Shown here piece by piece: positions 1 through 8,707 of a stretch of 64,000 nucleotides of DNA. The notes under the pieces are model-generated. The model saw only the letters and a list, made by a program, of their open reading frames with translations, was not told the origin of the DNA and made no database searches. Both the position numbers and the translations under genes were made by a program. Positions within the stretch are counted from its first letter, which is position 1. Every line of letters starts with the position of its first letter. This DNA is from JADLCX01 sp964630785 (GTDB lineage Bacteria; Planctomycetota; Phycisphaerae; Phycisphaerales; UBA1924): contig CAZVZG010000003.1 of the NCBI GenBank assembly GCA_964630785.1, positions 141,783 through 205,782 on the forward strand, given 5' to 3'.

Positions 1-2
1 TG

Positions 3-686
3 CAGTCCGGTATCGAGATGGGCACGCAGCTCTCGATGAGCGGCCAGAACAAGGGCTTGATGGGAAAGCTCTTCGAGGCCGGCAAGCGGGCGGTGACGGG
101 TGAGAGCTTCTTCATCACGCTCTTCGCCAACTCCGCGGCCCAGCGCCGCGAGGTCGCCTTCGCCGCGCCCTACCCCGGGCATATTGTGCCGGTCGAGCTG
201 GGCGACCACGGCGGCACGATCACGTGTCAGAAGAACTCGTTCCTCTGCTGCGCTCGCGGCGTCGAGGTCAATATCGCCTTCACGCGGCGCATCGGCGTCG
301 GCCTTTTCGGAGGTGAAGGCTTCATCCTGCAGAAGCTCAGCAGCCCGACCGGGCGCGGCCAGGCGTTCCTGCACGCGGGCGGCACCGTCGTGCCCATGCG
401 GCTTGGCCCCGGCGAGCAACTGCGGGTGGACACGGGCTGCCTGGTGGGATTCGAGTCGGGCGTCGATTACGACATCCAGATCGTGCCGGGAATCAAGAAC
501 AAACTCTTCGGCGGCGAAGGGCTGTTCTACGTCCTGCTCACCGGACCCGGAACGGTCTGGCTCCAAACCCTGCCATTCTCTCGACTGGCCGACCGCATCA
601 TCGCCTCGGCGCCCGCGCACGGCGGATCGAGCAAGGGCGAGGGCTCGATCCTCGGCGGCCTCGGGCGGATGCTCGACGGCAACTGA
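3..686 (+). CDS. AIM24/TIGR00266-family protein, 5' truncated by window edge
   Basis: About 227 residues are visible. The reading frame stays open to the window edge and the first residues (QSGIEMGTQ) match the interior of this family, so the true start lies upstream. The beta-rich, glycine-punctuated pattern (GGEGFILQKL, FLHAGGTVV, LRVDTGCLVGF, LFGGEGLFYVLLTGPG) is characteristic of AIM24-like proteins. These are trimeric beta-prism proteins of poorly defined function, named after a yeast mitochondrial protein. No signal peptide can be judged because the N-terminus is missing. The gene converges on the next one with a 2-bp gap. Family call is good; biological role unknown. Confidence 0.8.
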   Translation, partial: QSGIEMGTQLSMSGQNKGLMGKLFEAGKRAVTGESFFITLFANSAAQRREVAFAAPYPGHIVPVELGDHGGTITCQKNSFLCCARGVEVNIAFTRRIGVGLFGGEGFILQKLSSPTGRGQAFLHAGGTVVPMRLGPGEQLRVDTGCLVGFESGVDYDIQIVPGIKNKLFGGEGLFYVLLTGPGTVWLQTLPFSRLADRIIASAPAHGGSSKGEGSILGGLGRMLDGN

Positions 687-688
687 CG

Positions 689-1408
689 CTACTGCACACC
701 CGTCTGAACGCTCACGTACAGCGTGTCGCCGCTGCGCTGGTCGTATCGACCCGCGACGCAATCCACGATCACGCGGGCTACGTCCGCGGGGGCCATGCAA
801 TCCGTTTGCGGGATCTGGTTCTCGGGGAAGTTCGATCGCAGCATCGCCGTCTCAACCGCCGCGGGAGCGACGGCGAAGGCCCGGATGCCGTGGGCTCGGC
901 CCTCGTTCGCGCACGATCGAGCGAAGAGGTTGACCGAGGCCTTCGCGGCCGCGTACGCGAAGAAGCCGGGGAACGGGTCTTTCGTGCCCATCGTCGAGAC
1001 ATTGACAATGCACCCGCCGTTTCTCTCCACCATGTGCGGCCAGATGGCGGCGATGAGCGCTCCGGGCGCAATCGCGTTCACGGCGAACACTCGTTGGAGC
1101 ATCTCCGGGGATGTGTCGGCGATCGAGGCCAGCGGTGCGTCGCCCGCATTGTTCACGAGCACGTCCACACGCCCGAAGCGTTCGAGCGTTGAATCCACGA
1201 TCTCCGCGGGGGCCTCCGGGTTGGTGACGTCGATGGCGATGCCGAGGCTCGCCGCGCCGGCGGGGAGCAGCTCGGCGGTCCCTTCCAGGGTTTCCAGCCG
1301 CCGCCCGACCAGAACGAGCGCATGCCCGGCATTCGCGAGCAGACACGCGGTCTCGCGCCCGATCCCCGACCCGGCCCCGGTCACGATCGCGACGGGTTGA
1401 CTGTGCAT
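689..1408 (-). CDS. SDR-family short-chain dehydrogenase/reductase
   Basis: A 239-residue classical SDR, predicted to be a cytoplasmic NAD(P)-dependent oxidoreductase of unknown substrate. Visible motifs are the cofactor loop TGAGSGIG near residue 10, NNAG around residue 90, and the active-site Ser followed by YAAAK. The length is normal for the family. The start is placed at the ATG giving MHSQPVAIVTG, because the frame upstream of it is Arg-rich and unlike the family; an ATG at 1459 is possible but would extend towards the divergent neighbour. It converges on the AIM24-like gene and is divergent from the solute-binding protein gene. Nothing in the context identifies the substrate. Confidence 0.88.
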   Translation of the reverse strand: MHSQPVAIVTGAGSGIGRETACLLANAGHALVLVGRRLETLEGTAELLPAGAASLGIAIDVTNPEAPAEIVDSTLERFGRVDVLVNNAGDAPLASIADTSPEMLQRVFAVNAIAPGALIAAIWPHMVERNGGCIVNVSTMGTKDPFPGFFAYAAAKASVNLFARSCANEGRAHGIRAFAVAPAAVETAMLRSNFPENQIPQTDCMAPADVARVIVDCVAGRYDQRSGDTLYVSVQTGVQ

Positions 1409-1486
1409 GGGCGACTGTATTCGCAGTCCCGACGTGCTCGGACGTGGTCGAGTAAGCACGCGGGCGGGGCACTACACTTCTGCACC

Positions 1487-3076
1487 ATGTGGTCACGGAT
1501 TCTTATCGCCGCGGCGTTCGCGCTGGTGCTCGCGCTCCCGTTCGGCGTGCGGCGGCTGGCGGGCGAGGCGGCCGGTCCGGCGGCGCGGCCGACGGGCGGA
1601 CCAGCGGTGGCCGCCGACGACACGCTGATCGTCGTCACGCCGCACGTCGAGCAGATCCGCCTGGAGTTCGCCGCGGGATTTTCCCGCTGGCACCAGCGGC
1701 ACTACGGGCGACCTGCGGCGATCGATTGGCGCACACCGGGCGGCACGAGCGAGATCATCAAGCAGCTCGAAGCGCAGTTCGACGCCGCGGCCCGCTCCGG
1801 CCGCATCGACGATCAAGGGCGAGCCGAGCCGGGCGCGCTGGGGTTCGATCTGTTCTTTGGGGGCGGATCGTACGAACACGGCAAAATGCGCCAGTTGCGC
1901 AAGGGGCCCGGCGGAAAGCCCGTGTATCGCATGGGGCAGCCCGCGGGGTTCTCGCAGGCGGAGCTGGACCAGTGGTTCGGGCCCAACAAGATCGGCACGC
2001 AGAACCTGTACGACCCGGACGAGTACTGGATCGGCACGGCGCTGTCGGGATTCGGCATCGTTTACAACAAGGATGTTCTGGCTCGCCTGGGGCTTCCGGA
2101 GCCGCGGTCGTTCAACGACCTTTGCGACGCCCGCTACAGCAACATGCTCGCCCTGGCCGACCCGCGACAAAGCGGATCGGTCACGACCACGCTCGAATCG
2201 ATCCTCAACAAGGAGGGTTGGGATCGCGGCTGGCGCACCCTGCGCGAGATGAGCGCCAACGCCCGGTACTTCGCCAGTGCGGCCACCCGTGTGCCCGTGG
2301 ACGTGAGCCAGGGCGAGGCGGCCGCGGGGCTTTCGATCGATTTCTACGGTCGCGGCCAGGCCCAGTTCACGGTCGTTCCGGGGCAGCCGCCGGGCAGCGC
2401 CCGTGTTGGCTACGTTGATCCGGAGGGTGCCGTGTACATCGACGCCGACCCGGCCTCGATCGTCAACGGGGCGTCGCACGCGGCTCTGGCCCGGCGGTTC
2501 ATCGAGTTCTGCCTGAGCGACGAGGGTCAGGCGCTCTGGCAGTTGCCGGTGGTCGGCACCCCGGCGGGCGCCGAGAACCCGATCGGCGAGGACGGCCGGC
2601 CGATGGGCCCGCGGATGAACGAGCTTCGACGCATGCCGATCAAGCGGAGCATGTATACCAAGTACGGCCAGTACTTCGTGGACAAGGCCAACCCGTTCGA
2701 CCTCGCCTCGGACGTGCCGGGGCGCGGCTGGCGTGGCGCAATCGCGCCGATGATGGCCGCGTTCGGAGCGGACGTGACCCCTGAACTGCGTGAGGCGTGG
2801 GCGGAGTTGAACCGATGCCGCGCCGCGGCGGCGAGCGGCCGGATCGGAGCGGACGTGGTCGCCGCGATGGAGGCGGAGTTCTACGCCTGGCCTGTGCACA
2901 GAATGAAGGACGGCTCGGAGTTGCCGTTCAACGAGGCCAACTTCAAGGCGATCTACGCGGACGCGGACAAGTTCCAGGACACCGAGCACGGCAAACGCAC
3001 GCTGATCGCCTACACACAGTTCTTCCGCGAGCAGTTCCGCAAAGTTGCGGAGGCCGGGCGCGAGAATCTCCCGTGA
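1487..3076 (+). CDS. ABC-type extracellular solute-binding protein
   Basis: A 529-residue protein starting MWSRILIAAAFALVLALPFG, a clear signal peptide or signal anchor, so it should act in the periplasm. The mature part resembles bacterial family-1-type binding proteins of the Fe3+/spermidine group: LIVVTPHVEQIRLEFAAGF, DWRTPGGTSEIIKQLEAQF, FGIVYNKDVLARLGLPEP and a C-terminal ALARRFIEFCLSDEGQALW. The ATG at 1487 is chosen because it begins the signal peptide; the upstream in-frame extension overlaps the divergent SDR gene. Its last four bases overlap the start of the pyruvate kinase gene. No permease or ATPase gene is adjacent, so the ligand is unknown. Confidence 0.85.
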   Translation: MWSRILIAAAFALVLALPFGVRRLAGEAAGPAARPTGGPAVAADDTLIVVTPHVEQIRLEFAAGFSRWHQRHYGRPAAIDWRTPGGTSEIIKQLEAQFDAAARSGRIDDQGRAEPGALGFDLFFGGGSYEHGKMRQLRKGPGGKPVYRMGQPAGFSQAELDQWFGPNKIGTQNLYDPDEYWIGTALSGFGIVYNKDVLARLGLPEPRSFNDLCDARYSNMLALADPRQSGSVTTTLESILNKEGWDRGWRTLREMSANARYFASAATRVPVDVSQGEAAAGLSIDFYGRGQAQFTVVPGQPPGSARVGYVDPEGAVYIDADPASIVNGASHAALARRFIEFCLSDEGQALWQLPVVGTPAGAENPIGEDGRPMGPRMNELRRMPIKRSMYTKYGQYFVDKANPFDLASDVPGRGWRGAIAPMMAAFGADVTPELREAWAELNRCRAAAASGRIGADVVAAMEAEFYAWPVHRMKDGSELPFNEANFKAIYADADKFQDTEHGKRTLIAYTQFFREQFRKVAEAGRENLP

Positions 3077-4668
3077 GAAGCGACAGCACACAACCGAAGG
3101 TCGAAAGTCCCGAGCCCCCGCGGCCGCAATGTGGATCGCCTCAGACCTACCCGACGCTCACCAAGATCATCGCCACCGTTGGGCCGGCGAGCGAATCGGC
3201 GGAGATGATCGGCAAGTTGATCCGCGCGGGCGTGGCAGTATTCCGGCTCAACTTTTCGCACGGCGAATTGAACGATCACAAGGCCCGGCTGCAAACCATC
3301 CGGCGGTGCGCCGTCGACCTGGGCCTGCCCGTCGCCGTGCTCGGCGATCTGCAGGGGCCGAAGATCCGCGTGGGCGATATCCCCAACCCGGGCGTCACGC
3401 TCGAGACTGGGCAGGACGTCGTGTTCACGCCCGACCATGACGAGCCGTTCGCCACCACGCCGCCCACGGTGCGTCTGCCCACCGAATACCCGGGCCTGGC
3501 GAGCGAGGTTCTGCCCGGCCATCGCGTGCTGGTGAACGACGGGGCCGTCCGCTTGCTCGCGGTGGAGCGCGAACCGGGCGACGGGGCTCGCGTTCTTCGG
3601 TGCCGGGTCGTGGTAGGGGGGCCGGTGACCAGCCGCAAAGGCATCAACCTGCCCGACAGCGACGTGCGGGTCCCGGCGATCACCGATCGAGACTGGGAGT
3701 GCGTTGAATGGGCCGTGGCCAACGGTCTGGACATGCTCGCGCTCTCGTTCGTGCGCAAGGCCGAGGAGGTGCGAGAGCTGCGCCGGGCGCTGGCCGGCAT
3801 GTGCCCGACGGATTCATCGGTGGATCGCTCGGGCGACGGCGCGATGATCCCCGTGGTCGCCAAGATCGAGAAGCCGCAGGCGCTCAAGGACATCGACGCG
3901 ATCGTGGAGGCCGCGGACGCGATCATGGTCGCCCGGGGCGACCTGGGCGTCGAGATGGACCTGGCCCAGGTGCCGCTGATCCAGAATGACCTCATCGCCA
4001 AGTGCGACGAGTGGGGCAAGCCGTGCATCGTGGCCACGCAAATGCTTGAGTCGATGGTCCACGGAGCCTCTCCCACGCGGGCCGAGGTCAGCGACGTGGC
4101 CAACGCGGTGCTCGACGGGGCCGACGCCGTGATGCTCTCGGCCGAGACCGCGGTCGGCCGCTACCCGCTGCTCACGGTCGAGACCATGCGCCGCGTGGCG
4201 GACGCGGCCGAGCGGAAGAAGAGCGCCACGATCACCCAGCCCAGCCCGGGCTCGCGTCTGGTCAAGTCGAGGTACCGCACGGCCGCGCTGGCGCACGGGG
4301 CGTGGCACGTGGCCGTGGACATCGGCGCGAAGCTGGTCGCCTGCTGGTCGCAGGAGGGGGGGACGGCCCGTTACCTCTCGCAGACCGGCCTGCCGATGCC
4401 CATCATCGCGTACACGTCGAGCGAGCGCGAGGTCCGGCGGATGGCCCTGCTCCGCGGCGTGCAGGCCCGGTTGATGAGCGTGCCGAAGGACGGGACGCTC
4501 CGCGAATGGAATGCCGCGGTCGAGGCGGACCTCCGCGCCGAGGGGTGGGTCCGCGACGGCGACCCGGTCGTGCTCGTCGCGGGCAAGCCGTTGGGTGTGC
4601 ACGGATCGACCAACACCATCGCGATCCACTACACGGGGAACCGGACGACGGGGTTCATGGCGCATTAG
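3073..4668 (+). CDS. pyk: Pyruvate kinase
   Basis: A 531-residue cytoplasmic enzyme converting phosphoenolpyruvate and ADP to pyruvate and ATP, the last step of glycolysis. Signature segments: TKIIATVGPAS, VFRLNFSHG, LGDLQGPKIRVGD, the active-site stretch IPVVAKIEKPQAL with the catalytic Lys, MVARGDLGVEMD, ATQMLESM and MLSAETAVGRYP. The C-terminal allosteric-type domain ends in NTIAIHYTG. The start is taken as the GTG at 3073, which overlaps the upstream stop in a GTGA arrangement and suggests translational coupling. There is no in-frame ATG between that GTG and the conserved N-terminus. The residues before TKIIATVG are a short proline-rich lead. Confidence 0.95.
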   Translation: MRSDSTQPKVESPEPPRPQCGSPQTYPTLTKIIATVGPASESAEMIGKLIRAGVAVFRLNFSHGELNDHKARLQTIRRCAVDLGLPVAVLGDLQGPKIRVGDIPNPGVTLETGQDVVFTPDHDEPFATTPPTVRLPTEYPGLASEVLPGHRVLVNDGAVRLLAVEREPGDGARVLRCRVVVGGPVTSRKGINLPDSDVRVPAITDRDWECVEWAVANGLDMLALSFVRKAEEVRELRRALAGMCPTDSSVDRSGDGAMIPVVAKIEKPQALKDIDAIVEAADAIMVARGDLGVEMDLAQVPLIQNDLIAKCDEWGKPCIVATQMLESMVHGASPTRAEVSDVANAVLDGADAVMLSAETAVGRYPLLTVETMRRVADAAERKKSATITQPSPGSRLVKSRYRTAALAHGAWHVAVDIGAKLVACWSQEGGTARYLSQTGLPMPIIAYTSSEREVRRMALLRGVQARLMSVPKDGTLREWNAAVEADLRAEGWVRDGDPVVLVAGKPLGVHGSTNTIAIHYTGNRTTGFMAH

Positions 4669-4696
4669 CCGATCGGTCGCGGGGAGGGGGGCGAGT

Positions 4697-6106
4697 ATGC
4701 CGGTGATCCACGAGCGAGCGTTCATCCTCTCAACGGGCGACGAGATCGTCACGGGTCAGTTGCAGGACACCAACGCCCGGTTCCTCGCCTCTCGGCTCAT
4801 GGACCTCGGCATCGTGCCTGTCGGGCACGCGGCGGTGGCGGACAACCTGGCCGATCTGATCGAAGCGATCCGGGCCGCGTGCCGGCGAGCGCCGTTGGTG
4901 GTGATGACCGGCGGGCTCGGGCCCACCGACGGCGATCTGACGCGGGGCGCGATCGCGGGGGTGCTCGGCGAGCCGTTGGTCGGGGACGAGGGCGTGAAAG
5001 CGTCGCTCGTCGCGAGGCTCACCGAACGCGGGCGCGAGGCGACGGACCGCCAACTCCGCCAGTCGCAGCGTCCCCGCTCCGCGACATGCCTGCCTAACCG
5101 GTTCGGCACGGCGCCCGGGCTTCACGCGATCGTGGCGGAAGGCGGGGCGAACGGGCCCGTCGATCTCTTCGCGTTGCCGGGGCCGCCGGGCGAACTCACG
5201 CCGATGTTCGACGGCACGGTCGTCCCGTTGCTGCGGCCGTCCCCCTCGCACACGGTGCGGACGCGCCTGGCGTACGTGGTCGGCATGGCCGAGTCGGACT
5301 GCGTGGACAGGCTGGGCGACCTCACCCGCCGCGACCGTGTGCCGCTGGTCGGGATCACGGCGAGCGGGGGGATCCTCACGCTGCGGATGCGATTCGAGGG
5401 GAAGGGCTCGCCCACTGAGGCCGAACGGTCGCTCGGCGAGGCCGAGGCGGCGGCGCGTGCGGCGTTGGGCGATCACCTCTTCGCGGTGGGCGGCGGGGCG
5501 GGAGGAGTGGTGGGGGGAGGGGGGGGACGGGGGGGTGCGTATCAACTGGCGGCCAACCTGCTGAGCGAGCTCGCATCGCGCGGCCAGACGCTCTCGACCG
5601 TCGAGAGCTGCACCGGCGGGATGCTCGGCGAGCTGCTCACGTCGGTGCCGGGTTCGTCGGCGGCGTACGTCGGCGGGTTCATCACCTACGCGAACGAACT
5701 CAAGGTCGCCCTCGGGGTCGACGCTTCCACGCTCGCCGAGCACGGCGCGGTGAGCGGACAGGTCGCGTGCCAGATGGCCGCGAGCGGGCTGGAGCGGGCC
5801 GGGAGCGATTTCGCCCTGGCGATCACGGGCATCGCCGGCCCCGAAGGCGGATCGACCGCCAAGCCGGTCGGCACGGTCCAAATCGCGCTCGCGGCCCGGG
5901 ACGCGGCAAACGCCCCGCCGGCGGCCCCCCGCCCCGCTCCCCGCGTGGTCTCGCGGAAGTTCCTGTTCACGGGCGACCGCGAGGACGTCCGCGCCCGTGC
6001 GGCCGTGTCGGCGCTGGCGATGCTGCACTTTGAACTGCGAGGCCACGCCGGGGAGGCGGGGCGGGGGAGGGGCGGCACGCCGCGGCTGCTTTGGGAGGTC
6101 GGGTAG
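4697..6106 (+). CDS. cinA: CinA-family protein (nicotinamide-nucleotide amidohydrolase type)
   Basis: A 469-residue two-domain protein. The N-terminal MoCF-type domain shows LSTGDEIVTGQLQDTNARFL and MTGGLGPTDGDLTRGAIA. The C-terminal PncC-type domain (from about residue 290) shows TVESCTGGMLGELLTSVPGSS and ITGIAGPEGGSTAKPVGTV. Family members deamidate nicotinamide mononucleotide in NAD salvage, and some hydrolyse ADP-ribose. The two domains are joined by a glycine-rich linker encoded by a nearly pure G tract at about 5490-5537, which is unusual. The ATG at 4697 begins the conserved N-terminus. It lies 28 bp after pyk and probably shares its transcript. tRNA-Gly follows. Confidence 0.93.
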   Translation: MPVIHERAFILSTGDEIVTGQLQDTNARFLASRLMDLGIVPVGHAAVADNLADLIEAIRAACRRAPLVVMTGGLGPTDGDLTRGAIAGVLGEPLVGDEGVKASLVARLTERGREATDRQLRQSQRPRSATCLPNRFGTAPGLHAIVAEGGANGPVDLFALPGPPGELTPMFDGTVVPLLRPSPSHTVRTRLAYVVGMAESDCVDRLGDLTRRDRVPLVGITASGGILTLRMRFEGKGSPTEAERSLGEAEAAARAALGDHLFAVGGGAGGVVGGGGGRGGAYQLAANLLSELASRGQTLSTVESCTGGMLGELLTSVPGSSAAYVGGFITYANELKVALGVDASTLAEHGAVSGQVACQMAASGLERAGSDFALAITGIAGPEGGSTAKPVGTVQIALAARDAANAPPAAPRPAPRVVSRKFLFTGDREDVRARAAVSALAMLHFELRGHAGEAGRGRGGTPRLLWEVG

Positions 6107-6154
6107 GCCCGCTGGACGCCCCCACTCCCCGAACGGTACACTAGAGCATCTTCC

Positions 6155-6226
6155 GCGGGCGTAGTTCAGCGGTAGAACGTCAGCTTCCCAAGCTGAATGT
6201 CGGGAGTTCGATCCTCCTCGCCCGCT
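6155..6226 (+). tRNA. tRNA-Gly (anticodon CCC)
   Basis: A complete cloverleaf: acceptor stem GCGGGCG pairs with CGCCCGC, the anticodon loop TTCCCAA (anticodon CCC) is held by TCAGC/GCTGA, and the T loop is TTCGATC. No CCA is encoded. The 3' half (6185-6226) is part of the 44-bp direct repeat that bounds the integrated element, so this tRNA is the integration target and its 3' end has been restored by the element. Confidence 0.95.
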
Positions 6227-6228
6227 TT
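6185..6228 (+). repeat. attL: 44-bp direct repeat, left end of element
   Basis: Identical to 23061-23104 over 44 bases (TTCCCAAGCTGAATGTCGGG onward to CCCGCTTT). Identity breaks on both sides: C versus G before, CT versus GT after. It covers the tRNA-Gly anticodon loop through the 3' end, the usual target of tyrosine integrases. Confidence 0.95.
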
Positions 6229-6232
6229 CTCT

Positions 6233-6267
6233 GCCGCCGATGTCACTCGATGACACCGGCGGCTTTT
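6233..6267 (+). terminator. Intrinsic terminator just inside attL
   Basis: GCCGCCGATGTCA, loop CTCGA, then TGACACCGGCGGC followed by TTTT. The 13-bp stem has one mismatch (A opposite C) and a U tract. It lies 4 bases beyond the attL repeat, so it belongs to the element and would end transcripts from the restored tRNA. Confidence 0.75.
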
Positions 6268-6374
6268 CGTTGACAAACCCCGCAGATTCCGCGAGTTCCG
6301 GCGAGGTGGGCGGGAGCGGCCGGATCGGAGCGAACAGCCCGACGATGACAGGGAATGACCTAGGCGGACGCTCG

Positions 6375-6408
6375 CTTGTGCAAGCGCTTGTGCAAGTGGT
6401 TGTGCAAG
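6375..6408 (+). repeat. Three phased CTTGTGCAAG sites (probable integrase arm sites, left)
   Basis: The 10-bp palindrome CTTGTGCAAG occurs at 6375-6384 and 6387-6396, with a third copy (GTTGTGCAAG, one change) at 6399-6408. Starts are exactly 12 bp apart. They lie between attL and the integrase gene. A matching pair occurs near attR. Position and spacing suggest arm-type integrase or excisionase sites. Confidence 0.65.
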
Positions 6409-6432
6409 GCATGGCGGGGATGAGGCTGCCGA

Positions 6433-7881
6433 TCAGTGGGCGACGATCGTCACCGCTGGTTCGCCAACCGCTGCCAGCGGCAGGTCCGGCAGGCTCGCCA
6501 CCGCCCCGGCCACGTCGAGGAGTTTCGGGTCGGTGTAGACGTTGGCCGTCAGGCTCGGGTCGCTATGGCGCATCGCAGCCTGCGCCGTCCGCAGCGGAAC
6601 GCCCGCCTTCGACAGGTGCGTGCCAAAGGTGTGCCGCAGGGCGTGGATGTCGATCGTGCGGCCGCGATCGTCGGTCTTGATGACGACCTCCTTGCCGCCG
6701 CGCTGTTCGATGCGGGCCAGCCCGGCGAAGACAAGGTCGCGGTCGAAGATACGGATCAGCCCGTCGGGCACGTCGAATAGCGGCTCGTCGGTGGGCAGCG
6801 CCGCCGGTATCGGGTCTTCCGCGTCGCGGGTAGCCTGCTGGGCCCACGCGAGACGGTCGGCCAGCCAGGCGCGGATGTCGGCCGCGAGGTCGGCACGCAG
6901 CGGGATCTCCGACCCGCGCCGATTCTTCTCGTCCCGGGCGTTCAGCAACAGGTGCGGCACCCGGCCGCCGAGATCGACCTGGCCCACGGTGATGCTGGCC
7001 AGTTCGCCTTTCCGCAGGCCCGTGAGCACGAGCGTCTTGTAGATTAGCGCCCGCTCGCGGCCGATGCGCAGCAGATTCTCCCGCGTCGCGTCCGACAACT
7101 TCGCCTGAGACTGCCCCTTCGCCTCACCGCGCCGCACGGTCAGCGCGTCGGCCAGCGGGCGGCGCTGGGCGGCGTCCAGAAGGCGGGCCAATTCCTCTTC
7201 AGTCAGCGCCCGGCGCTGCCGCCGCGTGTCGGCCCGCTGGTCGGCCACCGCGACGGCCAGCAGCGGGTTGTGCGTGAGCCGCCCGGCGCGGACGCACCAG
7301 TTGACGAACGTCACGCACGCCTGCCGATAGCCGTTCCGCGTGCCCGCGGACATGCCCTTGTCTGCCTGATCCCGGAGCCAGCGCTCCACCGTCGCAGCCG
7401 TGAAGTCTCGCAATCGCTTCACGCCCCGGTCGGTGGCGACACGAGCCACCCGGCGGCGCGCCTGGATGTACCAGTGCTCGGTGCTGCCCTTGAGCCGCAA
7501 GTGGTCGCGCCACGCGTCGAGGTTGGTCTCGATCGACTCGGCCCCGTGTCGGGAGGCAGCGTCCTCCTCGGAGGTGATCACGCCGGCGCGGATCAGTTCG
7601 GCCCGGCGCACCAGTTGGGCCAGCACGGCCCGTGCGGCGGTCTCGTCGGAGCAGCCGGTCGGGCGCTCGACCCAGAACCCTGCGGCGTCGCGGAACTTGG
7701 CGATGTACGACTTGGTCTCGCCTCGGATGCGCTCGCGACCGTCGGCAGCGGTGAACACCTCGGCGGTCCGCGCTTTGCCGTTGCGGAGTTGGTAGCGGGC
7801 CACGCGCTTGCCGCGCTGCACGATGATCTCCGCGCCGGGCGGCAGTGGTGCGGTCCAGGCTTTGCGGAACACGGTGCCCAT
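6433..7881 (-). CDS. int: Tyrosine recombinase / integrase
   Basis: A 482-residue site-specific recombinase expected to integrate and excise the element at tRNA-Gly. The C-terminal catalytic domain shows the first Arg in LTGLRKGELASI (near residue 290), HALRHTFGTHLS with the His-x-x-Arg pair, MRHSDPSLTANVYTD with the final His and the nucleophilic Tyr. A SAM-like core-binding domain precedes it, around residues 120-215 (NGYRQACVTFVNWCV). The N-terminal 100 residues could bind arm sites. It is transcribed away from the rest of the element towards attL, the normal arrangement. It is complete, with all catalytic residues present, so it is probably active. Confidence 0.94.
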   Translation of the reverse strand: MGTVFRKAWTAPLPPGAEIIVQRGKRVARYQLRNGKARTAEVFTAADGRERIRGETKSYIAKFRDAAGFWVERPTGCSDETAARAVLAQLVRRAELIRAGVITSEEDAASRHGAESIETNLDAWRDHLRLKGSTEHWYIQARRRVARVATDRGVKRLRDFTAATVERWLRDQADKGMSAGTRNGYRQACVTFVNWCVRAGRLTHNPLLAVAVADQRADTRRQRRALTEEELARLLDAAQRRPLADALTVRRGEAKGQSQAKLSDATRENLLRIGRERALIYKTLVLTGLRKGELASITVGQVDLGGRVPHLLLNARDEKNRRGSEIPLRADLAADIRAWLADRLAWAQQATRDAEDPIPAALPTDEPLFDVPDGLIRIFDRDLVFAGLARIEQRGGKEVVIKTDDRGRTIDIHALRHTFGTHLSKAGVPLRTAQAAMRHSDPSLTANVYTDPKLLDVAGAVASLPDLPLAAVGEPAVTIVAH

Positions 7882-7966
7882 CGGGCGGGGATCTCCATCG
7901 CCCCGGCCTCGGCGGGTTGCCAGGATCGGGGGTCACAGTCAGGGCTGGCCGGTGGCACGGGTCAAG

Positions 7967-7996
7967 TCGCCCCCCGGCGGCAAAGCCAGGGGGCGA
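7967..7996. repeat. Perfect 8-bp inverted repeat between integrase and upstream gene
   Basis: TCGCCCCC (7967-7974) and GGGGGCGA (7989-7996) form a GC-rich hairpin with a 14-base loop in the 136-bp gap between the coiled-coil gene and int. No U tract follows on either strand, so it is not a standard terminator. It could attenuate read-through into int. Confidence 0.4.
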
Positions 7997-8017
7997 TGCA
8001 TGTGGGGATGTGCGGGA

Positions 8018-8707
8018 CTACAGGGCGCTGCGGGCCTTGACGTGGGCCCGCTCGGCGTCACTGAGCCGCGCCTCCGCGGCCGCGAGGGCGGCCTTGGCCC
8101 GCTCGATCTCGGCGTTCAGCCGGGCCTCCTGTTCCTTGCGGTCGCGAGAGATGGGCAGGTACTGCAGCTCCCGCTCCAGCCGCTGCACATCCTCGCGGAG
8201 GCTGTTGCGCTTGTTGGTCGTGGCGATGACCACGGCGTGGGCCTGGTTGACCTTGGCCTCCAGCGACCTCCGCTCGATCATCGCAGTGACCTCCTTAGGC
8301 AGGCGGGAGACAGGGATGAGCCCCTCCTCGTAGACGGAAAGCACACGCGTCGCTGCGGACTCCGCGTCACCGAGTTCGCGCCGCGCGGCATCGGCTTCGC
8401 GGGCGACGGCTTCCGCCTCCGCCTCGAGCTTGTCGATGGCGGCCTGTGCCTTCGCCCCGACCGCATCGGAGTGGGCCTTCGCCTGACTCGCCACACGCCG
8501 GAGATGCGCGACGGTGTCCGCAGTGGCCATGACGGTGCGGATGTCAGCGATGCGGGCGAGGATGGCGTCCGCGGCCGCGAGCTCCATCCCGGCGTCGTTG
8601 GCGAGCTCCGCCAGGCGCTCCGGCGGCTCCTCGGACCACGCCGCGTTGATGAACGCGGTGCGGGCCTGCTGCTTCTTGTTCTGGGCGATCTGTGCGAGTG
8701 ACATCAT
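8018..8707 (-). CDS. Coiled-coil protein of unknown function
   Basis: A 229-residue, Ala/Glu/Arg-rich protein. Heptad-like stretches run through much of its length (about residues 75-130 and 170-225, for example KLEAEAEAVAREADAARREL and AEIERAKAALAAAEARLSDA), predicting long coiled coils. No signal peptide or enzymatic motif. The start is fixed by the overlap with the upstream gene: its ATG at 8707 shares bases with the TGA ending at 8704 (ATGA), with AAAGGA seven bases upstream. It belongs to the element's overlapping operon. A tape-measure or scaffold role is possible in principle, but nothing else phage-structural is present. Confidence 0.75.
   Translation of the reverse strand: MMSLAQIAQNKKQQARTAFINAAWSEEPPERLAELANDAGMELAAADAILARIADIRTVMATADTVAHLRRVASQAKAHSDAVGAKAQAAIDKLEAEAEAVAREADAARRELGDAESAATRVLSVYEEGLIPVSRLPKEVTAMIERRSLEAKVNQAHAVVIATTNKRNSLREDVQRLERELQYLPISRDRKEQEARLNAEIERAKAALAAAEARLSDAERAHVKARSAL

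Noticed and set aside
4730..6412. A 560-codon minus-strand frame over cinA and tRNA-Gly
   Set aside because: It runs through a tRNA gene and opposes a well supported CinA frame.
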